Below are positions 57,692 through 64,000 of a DNA stretch of 64,000 bases, piece after piece. A program made the position numbers and the translations under genes. The notes below the pieces were generated by a model. That model saw nothing but the letters and a program-made list of their open reading frames with translations. It did no database searches and was not told the origin of the DNA. Position 1 is the first letter of the stretch, and each line of letters opens with the position of its first letter. The stretch lies in contig NW_026944110.1 in the NCBI RefSeq assembly GCF_033296635.1, positions 1 through 64,000 of the forward strand, in the 5' to 3' direction. The DNA comes from Dichotomopilus funicola (lineage: Eukaryota > Ascomycota > Sordariomycetes > Sordariales > Chaetomiaceae).

Positions 57692-59696
57692 ATGGTATGT
57701 TCCCCAGGAACTTGGAAAACACCAACGGCCACTCGATTGCAGCTTGGCACGTGGTGACGAACTACTGCAAGTGGCATGTGCTAACTAAAGCCTGTGCGTA
57801 AATTAGGCTACCGCACCTACATTTATTTCCCAGACCGGGACCGTGAGCATTTTCCGTCCTCGGCATGGTTGCAGATATGGAGACTTACACTGGCCGCAGC
57901 TTCAAAAATACTTTGCCCTTGAGCAGAAGGGCAACATCATCGCCGAGTACATCTGGTAAGCTAGTGTCTACCCCAATTTCGTGGTGGGGGTTCACATGCC
58001 GGGCTCCGGCTCGGAAGAAGACGGAGCTCCTCCCGGGGGTGATCGGCATTCATGAGTTTCCACTGGGCCGAAGACTGACTAGAAATTCCACTGCTAAACA
58101 GGATTGACTCCGAAGGCGGCACGCGCTCCAAGTCGAGGGTACGCAATATTGCCACCCCCAATTCCCCCCCTACCGTCCAATCAACCCGCCGGACAGCTAG
58201 CTCTGACTAGCGGCGCACCGCGACACACACACTCCCCCCCACGAGACCACTTACTTTTCTGATCAGGTCAATGAATAAACCATGCAAAACTAACCTCCAT
58301 CAACCCGAATCGTAGACCCTCCCCGAAAAGGAAGAGCCCTACAAGCCCGACGAGCTCCCGATATGGAACTTTGACGGTTCCTCGACGGGCCAAGCCCCCG
58401 GCGACAACTCGGACGTCTACCTCCGGCCGGTCGCCGTGTATCCGGACCCGCTCCGCCTCGGCAAGAACATCCTGGTGCTGTCCGAGTGCTGGGACTCCGA
58501 TGGCACCCCGAACAAGTACAACCACCGCCACGAGACGGCCAAGCTGATGGAGGCGCATGCCGCGCATGAGCCGTGGTTCGGTCTGGAGCAGGAGTATACG
58601 CTTCTAGATTTCAATGATAGGCCGTATGGCTGGTACGTACCTGAAATTTTCGACCAACCAGAGACAGATGCATTTCAAACTCGCGCGGGCATAAATGGGG
58701 GGACGTGGGGGGTAAAAGAGGCGTGGGGGTTGACTGCATGAGGTCCCATGAGATGGGTGTGTGTGTCGAGAAAGGAGCAGAATGCTGACGTTTCGGATTC
58801 GGAATAGGCCGCAAAACGGTTTCCCGGCGCCCCAAGGGCCATACTACTGTGGTGTGGGTACCGGAAAGGTGGTTCAGCGCGACATTGTCGAGGCGCATTA
58901 CCGTGCCTGCCTGTACGCGGGCATCAAGATCTCTGGGACGAACGCTGAGGTATGTTACTCCCAAGGACAGGGGACATGAAGGGTTGGCATACTAACTGGT
59001 TGCGTTTAGGTGATGCGTACGTTGTCTACGTTGAGTTTTGTACTGTAGAAAACTCGGAGCATCTTGACTGACTTCTCTTAGCTGCGCAATGGGAATTCCA
59101 AGTCGGCCCATGTGTCGGCATTGAGAGTACGTTTTTGCCTCGCAAGATCCTGTCTTCCTCCGAAGTCTCCGCTAACAATCCACAGTGGGTGACCAACTCT
59201 GGCTCGCCCGTTTCCTCCTCCACCGCATCGCCGAAGACTTCGGCGTCAAAGTCTCCGTCCACCCCAAGCCCATCCCCGGCGACTGGAACGGCGCGGGTCT
59301 GCACTCCAACTTCTCCACCAAAGAGATGCGCGTCGAGGGCGGCATGAAGCACATCGAGGAGGCCATCGAGAAGCTCGGCAAGCGCCATCTCGAACACATC
59401 GCCGTGTACGGCGCCGACAACGAGAAGCGGCTCACCGGCCGCCACGAGACGGGCTCCATCGATCAGTTCTCGTACGGTGTGGCTAACCGTGGCGCGTCTA
59501 TCCGTATCCCGCGCGAGTGTGCTGCTAAGGGGTATGGGTACTTTGAGGACCGTCGGCCGGCGTCGAATGCGTGCCCGTACCAGATTACGGGTATTATCAT
59601 GGAATCGTACGTACTCTCTCAATCAAGAGCCGGGCTGAACTATCTTGTTTGCGTGAGTGATGCTAACCGTTTATCAGGATCTTCGGTGCTGTCTAA
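57692..59696 (+). CDS. GLN1: Glutamine synthetase, ten exons
   Basis: Eukaryotic type-II glutamine synthetase; joins ammonia and glutamate using ATP. Proposed exons are 57692-57694, 57834-57842, 57900-57955, 58102-58138, 58316-58632, 58808-58949, 59010-59016, 59082-59126, 59186-59606 and 59678-59696 (1056 nt, 351 aa). Every junction keeps phase. Three coding exons are tiny: ATG alone, 9 nt, and 7 nt (GTGATGC). Family motifs: LPIWNFDGSSTGQAPGDNSD, FGLEQEYTL, WEFQVGP (reached only through the 7-nt exon), GDWNGAGLHSN, NRGASIRIPR; the end is ESIFGAV. The N-terminus MTGTLQKYFALEQKG depends on the 9-nt exon, the least certain part; the exon 4-10 path is firm. Length is near the usual 355-360. Confidence 0.9.
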
Positions 59697-60577
59697 TCAG
59701 CCGAGACTCAGCAAGCAGCACATGTTGTATGTGGTGTACCTCATGTCGATTCTTCAATTCAGTGCAGATGGGGAGTTGTTGCGTAACTAGTTGTATGGCC
59801 CTGCGTTGGGGATGGATAACTGGATGAATATGAATGTTGAAACACGCAAGCGGGGAGTCTTTGGTCCGTCGGGACTCTTTTTCTTCTCCCTTTCTGTCTC
59901 GCTCTCTTCCTCTTCCTCTTGATGGGGGTTCACAAGTTGGCTGTGATGTCCGCTTGCGAATTATGGCCTAGGATTCATAACAAGTATTGAATAAGAAAAT
60001 AAACATATCTGTCTCTCTCTTTCTGTCTCCCTGGTGGTTGGGATATTGGTGGTGGAGTGTTTGGTGTGTGATATGAGTTGCTGGAAGTTCGCATAAGGAA
60101 AAGTAATTACTCGCACCTCGCCCGGACTGTTATTTTCCCCTGTGATTTTTGATCTATTACACTGAACTACACAGTCAATTTCGTACTATGTGACATTTTC
60201 CATCCTCGAAATGCGCCACACACACCTTCCTAGCAAAACCACAAAATCATCCTTGACGACTGGCATATCGTTGCCAACCCGAAGAACCTACACCAGAACA
60301 AAATCTCAACTAGAGCCCCTTGCTCACAAACGTGCCCACACAGGTGCGCGCCCTACGCAAGCCCATACCACCGCACATAAGTGCGTGCATAATTACTGCC
60401 ACCGGTGTCATCGCTGATTTTAAAAGAATTGTCCGACCCGAAATACCATCACACTACCGTGTTGCTCTGCTGGCGCCGGGAAAGAAAAGCCTCACGCGCG
60501 AAGTTGGATGGCTAACCCGACCAGCCAACCACAGACAGCCAGACATGGCCGAAACCTAGAGTCCTAGACTCATACCC
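59697..60577. other. Convergent intergenic spacer
   Basis: Lies between GLN1 and the minus-strand ipa-like gene remnant. The first 300 bases look like AT/TC-rich 3' UTR. A small plus-strand frame at 60190-60417 is His/Thr-rich and not credible. Confidence 0.55.
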
Positions 60578-62850
60578 TTAAGCCACCACAAACGTCCCCT
60601 CCCCCCATCCATACACCCTCTTCAGTCTCCGCGAAAAGATCAACAGTGAATACCCTTCAATCCGTGATTGATGTGGTCGGTGGAGGGTAAGCGGGCGTTT
60701 CACGTCTGAGCCTAGCTTTGAGGCCTGCTTGGAAAGAGCCGGAGGAGTAAAAGTGTAGACAGATCCGAACCTGGGGGTGACGGAAAACCCTAGATCGGCC
60801 ATGGCGGCCACGAAGGCGGACCATTCGACGGAACCGCGGGATTGGGATCTGTCGAAGAAGGTGGAGAAGACGGCGGCGGTGGAGGACGAGACGGGGATAG
60901 GTTCCGGGGAGGGGGTTTGGGAGGTGGACTTGGTGTTGTCGAGGGTGGGAGGTTGGGGGTTGGTGATGTCGTAGACGGAGGAGTGGGCCGGACGGGTCTT
61001 TTCCTTTTGTTTCCGTTGTTTGATGCGCTCTTCTTGAGGTGGGGGTGCAGCGGTGGGTTCCCAGTCCATCATCTGGGGTTCCCGGTGTTGTGTGGCTGCT
61101 TTTGCCCGTTGTTCGTCGAGCTTCGCTTTGGCTACCTGGTACTGCTTTTCGAGGGCGGCGAGGCTTTCAAGCACCATGTCTTCGTAAAGGAAACCGATTT
61201 TGGTGCCGAGCTTGTCTATGACAAACTGATCTAGCTTCTTCAATGCGGCCTCGGACATCCCTGGCTCGAGGAGGTTGCGGATGGGAGCCGCAAACTCAAG
61301 AAGGTCAATTTGGCCCTTGAGCTGGGACACTTCGATATTGAGGTCTTGCAGGCGCGACAAAAACAGCCGCCCCCTTTTAGCGGACAGGGGCGGGAGCGAT
61401 GCGACGGACCGAAGGTCCTGGATGAAGCTGGTGATGATAATAAGCTCGCCCAGCCCCTCGACTTCCTTGCTAATCGCCCTGTTACTCGCTTCGGGGTCCG
61501 AGTCGTAGAACTGGACCAGTTTTGTAAGCCAGTCAACAGCTTCCTGGGGGTTGTTTCGGGACTGCAGAGGCGCATCATGTAGAACAGCTGTGTATCTGTC
61601 TTGGCAAGCTTTTTCATGTTGCAGTTCATGGACACGAGGGCGTTCCCAGCCTTGTCGTGTCTATCAGGCTGGCGCTTGGAAAACCTTTTGCCGCTTCCGG
61701 CTTGGAGATGGCGCCTGGACAGGCCCTGCGCGCGGGTAAACTCTAGATCACAAAGGCTGGCAAGCTCTTGAAGAAGAATACTGTGGTAGAGTTCATCGTT
61801 TGTTGCTCGCTTGTCGAAGAGCTCGAGGAGTTGGCAGAGGTAGTCCCAAATCGCCACATGCTGAACGGCAATATGGATGGTTTCGAGGATAATGCCGCTG
61901 ATGTACCGGTCGGTGAAGAATGGAAGCCAAACGCCCTTTTCGTCGGGGAGCAGCTCGGGCTGGGTGAAGAACCGTGTGTCGACGGCGTGGGCGAGCACAA
62001 CGGGCTCGGTGCAGACGAGGTTGAGCAGCTCGTCCAATGTCTCCTTGTGCTCTCGGGTGCTGGTGATCAAGTCTGCGAGAACAATCTCCGGGGGAGATGA
62101 CTGATCTTCATCTGTAATGGTCAACTTGGCCAGAGCAGCCGATGCCCCCTTGTCGGGAATCGCGGGCGGTTCATTTTTGGCCCTGGTTTTGGATCCCTGG
62201 TCCAGGATACCGCTGATGAGCATGATGAGGAGCTGGGTTATGCCTAGTTGCCTCCCCAGGATAAATCCTCCGAGTGACTCGGGAACGCAGATGCCCGCTG
62301 CGATTGCACGTGTCAACGGCCCCGGGAGCATATCCGCCGGGGGGGCTGTGATTCAGAAGGCCTCGCCATACCGGTTTTCGTCTACGAACAAGGTGAAGCA
62401 AGTGTGGTACCGCAGCCCGTGGAGAAGGTTCCGAGTTCTCAGTATCTTTATGATGACGGCATGGTCTCCTGGGCCGCCATCGGGTCCGTTGAAGTACTGC
62501 TGGAATAAAGTTGTGGTTGCGCGGTGTTTGAGGAGGTCGAGGAAAAAGTCGGGCCCGGACTCTGCCATGTCGCGGAGATTGCACTCGGGGACCATCTCGC
62601 ACATGTTGTCCGGGCTGGTGTCGGTCGGGTGCCTCAGCACAACGCCGTCAGATCTGGTCGCTCGCAGAAGTGTGGCGCGTTGGGTCGCATCAAATGATCG
62701 CCAGAAGCACTCAATAGCCGTTTTGTGTCGTTTGTAACGCCGGGCGAGGTCGGCGTGGAATTCCTTGAGCAACGTCATATTTGGCCGTTCTATAGGCTCC
62801 TCGGGTACTTGCTGGGCGGCCCGGCCACGACGGACTCTACGATTGGGCAT
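60578..62850 (-). pseudogene. Broken ipa-like family gene with HicA-like end
   Basis: Remnant of a large fungal family often labelled 'ipa protein' in ascomycete annotations (recalled, function unknown). Frame from ATG 62850 (MPNRRVRRGRAAQQVPEEPI) runs through FVDENRYGEAF to an in-frame TGA at 62353-62355, then continues in the same frame with ITAPPADMLPGPLTRAI and LQNILD-type helical sequence. A second lesion is a one-base deficit in the run at 61546-61550 (C5 in sense), after RLCSPETTP, where the frame moves to QEAVDWLTKLVQFYDSD. The remaining frame is open to 60578. The last 90 residues (VEWSAFVAAMADLGFS, GSVYTFTPP, LHRPHQS, KRVYGWGEGTFV) resemble a HicA-type RNA-binding fold. No intron of credible length removes either lesion. 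A sequencing error could explain the homopolymer lesion, but hardly the TGA. Confidence 0.7.
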
Positions 62851-63444
62851 GGTTGATAGTTTGCTAGGTGTCGTGAGGAAGGAGTTACGTGACGCTTTTG
62901 AAGGTTTAAGAGGAAAGTGCGATCGACCATGAGGGAGCAAATGGGCCTTGACTTGGGGGGAAAGAGGTGTGAGGAAAAGGTGGAAAAGTCTAAGGTTTAA
63001 GGTCAATTTCGCCTGTCTTGAGGTTGCTTCCTTCCTTCCCTACAGAGAGCCCAGATCGCCTTTAAATACTTAATTATTCATGTATCAATTACCACCTTTC
63101 TTGACTCATGTCAGGCGTTCTTTTCATGATTGCCCGGAGGTCTGTTACTCTGTTTTTTCAAGTATGAAAAGAATAAGGACAAACTACAGATAATTAGCCC
63201 CAATTAAGAATTTAATAAGTGCACGGAGTGTTGAAATTATCGATGGCCCAAATTTGCAACCTTGTTGGGCCTGGCTGGGTTAAAAGTCTAACATGATTTT
63301 CCGTATCCGATGGCGATGCTTGGCGTGACTCACAACCTGATTTTGTACATGAACCAAACCACCCCATTAATACCCTTTTTCAATCACACCTCGATGTACA
63401 TCAACACTGTCCATAACCATCACCGAAACCGACAACACACCACC
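62851..63444. other. Divergent intergenic region
   Basis: Lies between the minus-strand ipa-like gene and the plus-strand epimerase gene. AT-rich from about 63060 to 63260, probably promoter DNA. The frame upstream of 62850 stays open to 63006 but is probably 5' UTR. Confidence 0.55.
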
Positions 63445-64000
63445 ATGAACCCCAACCCCCCACCCACCGTCCTCATCACCGGCTCAGCCGGCCATCTCGG
63501 CACAGCCCTGATGTTCGCCCTGCCCGATCTCGGCTACCACCCCGTCGGCATCGACATCAAGCCCGGGCCCACCACCACACACGTCGGGTCCATCACCGAC
63601 GCGGCCTTCCTCGCGTCCGTATTCGCCGCCCACAGTCCCATCGCCCATGTCATCCACACCGCCACGCTGCACAAGCCGCATGTTGGATCACACAGCATGG
63701 GGGAGTTTGTTCAGACTAACGTGGAGGGGACGTTGCGGGTGTTGGAGCAGGCCGCGGGTCTTGTTAATAACACGGCGGAACAGACGGGGCCGGGACTAAA
63801 AGGTGAAGAAGAAGGGACCAAAAACAAGACGAAGCCAAACCACCCCGTCACCTCCCTAATCTTCATCTCCACCACCTCCGCCTTCGGCACCTCCCTCTCC
63901 CCCCCTCCCCCCCAACCCGCAGCCTGGATCACCGAATCGACCCCAACCACCAGCCCCAAAAACATCTACGGCGCCACCAAAACAGCCGCCGAAGACCTCT
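63445..64000 (+). CDS. NAD-dependent epimerase/dehydratase, 3'-truncated
   Basis: N-terminal 185 codons of an extended short-chain dehydrogenase; the gene runs off the window. The start has good context (CACCATGAAC). The Rossmann glycine motif is canonical, TGSAGHLG (residues 12-19), followed by an acidic residue (VGIDIK) favouring NAD. HTATLHKPHV and FVQTNVEGTLRVLEQA are typical of the family. Ser-Tyr-Lys residues are present as FISTTSAFGTS and YGATK. A low-complexity, charged insert (about 112-135, GLKGEEEGTKNKTKPN) sits before the SDR strand leading to the active-site serine. Substrate cannot be assigned. Confidence 0.85.
   Translation, partial: MNPNPPPTVLITGSAGHLGTALMFALPDLGYHPVGIDIKPGPTTTHVGSITDAAFLASVFAAHSPIAHVIHTATLHKPHVGSHSMGEFVQTNVEGTLRVLEQAAGLVNNTAEQTGPGLKGEEEGTKNKTKPNHPVTSLIFISTTSAFGTSLSPPPPQPAAWITESTPTTSPKNIYGATKTAAEDL

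Noticed and set aside
62353..62378. Intron removing the TGA in the ipa-like gene
   Set aside because: The GTATGG...CACAG segment is only 26 bases and not a multiple of three, while the flanking frames are identical.
1..64000. CRISPR arrays, prokaryotic operons or phage genes
   Set aside because: No regularly spaced repeats or ribosome-binding sites; the genes are intron-containing fungal genes.

Overview
The window is nuclear DNA of a filamentous ascomycete, most likely a Sordariomycete of the Sordariales type. Evidence: short introns with GTRNGY donors and CTAAC or CTGAC branch points, C/G-rich codon usage, an Egh16-like secreted protein, a DUF3712-like membrane protein, an ipa-like family gene, and GGTA/AAC microsatellites. 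Family and species cannot be settled from sequence alone. All exon structures below were built by hand from splice signals, reading phase and family similarity.

Layout. 0.15-3.8 kb: an SNF2-family helicase/ATPase (-). 3.8-21.8 kb: an 18 kb gene-poor tract. The only gene I can defend there is a 55-residue Cys-containing protein (10629-10796, -). It also holds microsatellites, short tandem repeats, an AT-richer block (about 17.3-20.6 kb) with an inverted repeat, and decayed-looking open stretches, probably transposon or gene remains. 21.8-33.2 kb: F-box/LRR protein (+), Jac1/HscB Fe-S co-chaperone (+), Egh16-like secreted protein (-), COP9 signalosome subunit 4 (+), SGNH/GDSL hydrolase (-). 34.6-36.4 kb: cytochrome b5-FMN alpha-hydroxyacid dehydrogenase (+). 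36.4-39.8 kb: no gene recognised. 39.8-51.7 kb: DUF3712-like membrane protein (+), HCNGP/SAP30BP-like protein (-), proteasome beta-7 (+), glutamine:fructose-6-phosphate aminotransferase (-), proteasome ATPase Rpt4 (-). 54.2-55.5 kb: degenerate extended SDR protein (+). 57.7-59.7 kb: glutamine synthetase (+) with micro-exons. 60.6-62.9 kb: broken ipa-like family gene (-) with a HicA-like C-terminus. 63.4 kb to the edge: truncated NAD-dependent epimerase (+).

How the genes relate. This is mostly eukaryotic housekeeping. Four genes belong to ubiquitin-proteasome biology (F-box protein, CSN4, beta-7, Rpt4). GFA1 and glutamine synthetase both handle glutamine: one makes it, the other spends it on glucosamine-6-phosphate for chitin. 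I see no convincing new multi-gene system. The more unusual items are the hidden small Cys protein, very small coding exons in GFA1 and glutamine synthetase, a GC-AG intron plus a PTS1-like tail in the FMN dehydrogenase, an SDR protein lacking its cofactor motif, the doubly broken ipa-like gene, and a recurrent switch from C-rich to G-rich coding strand inside genes.
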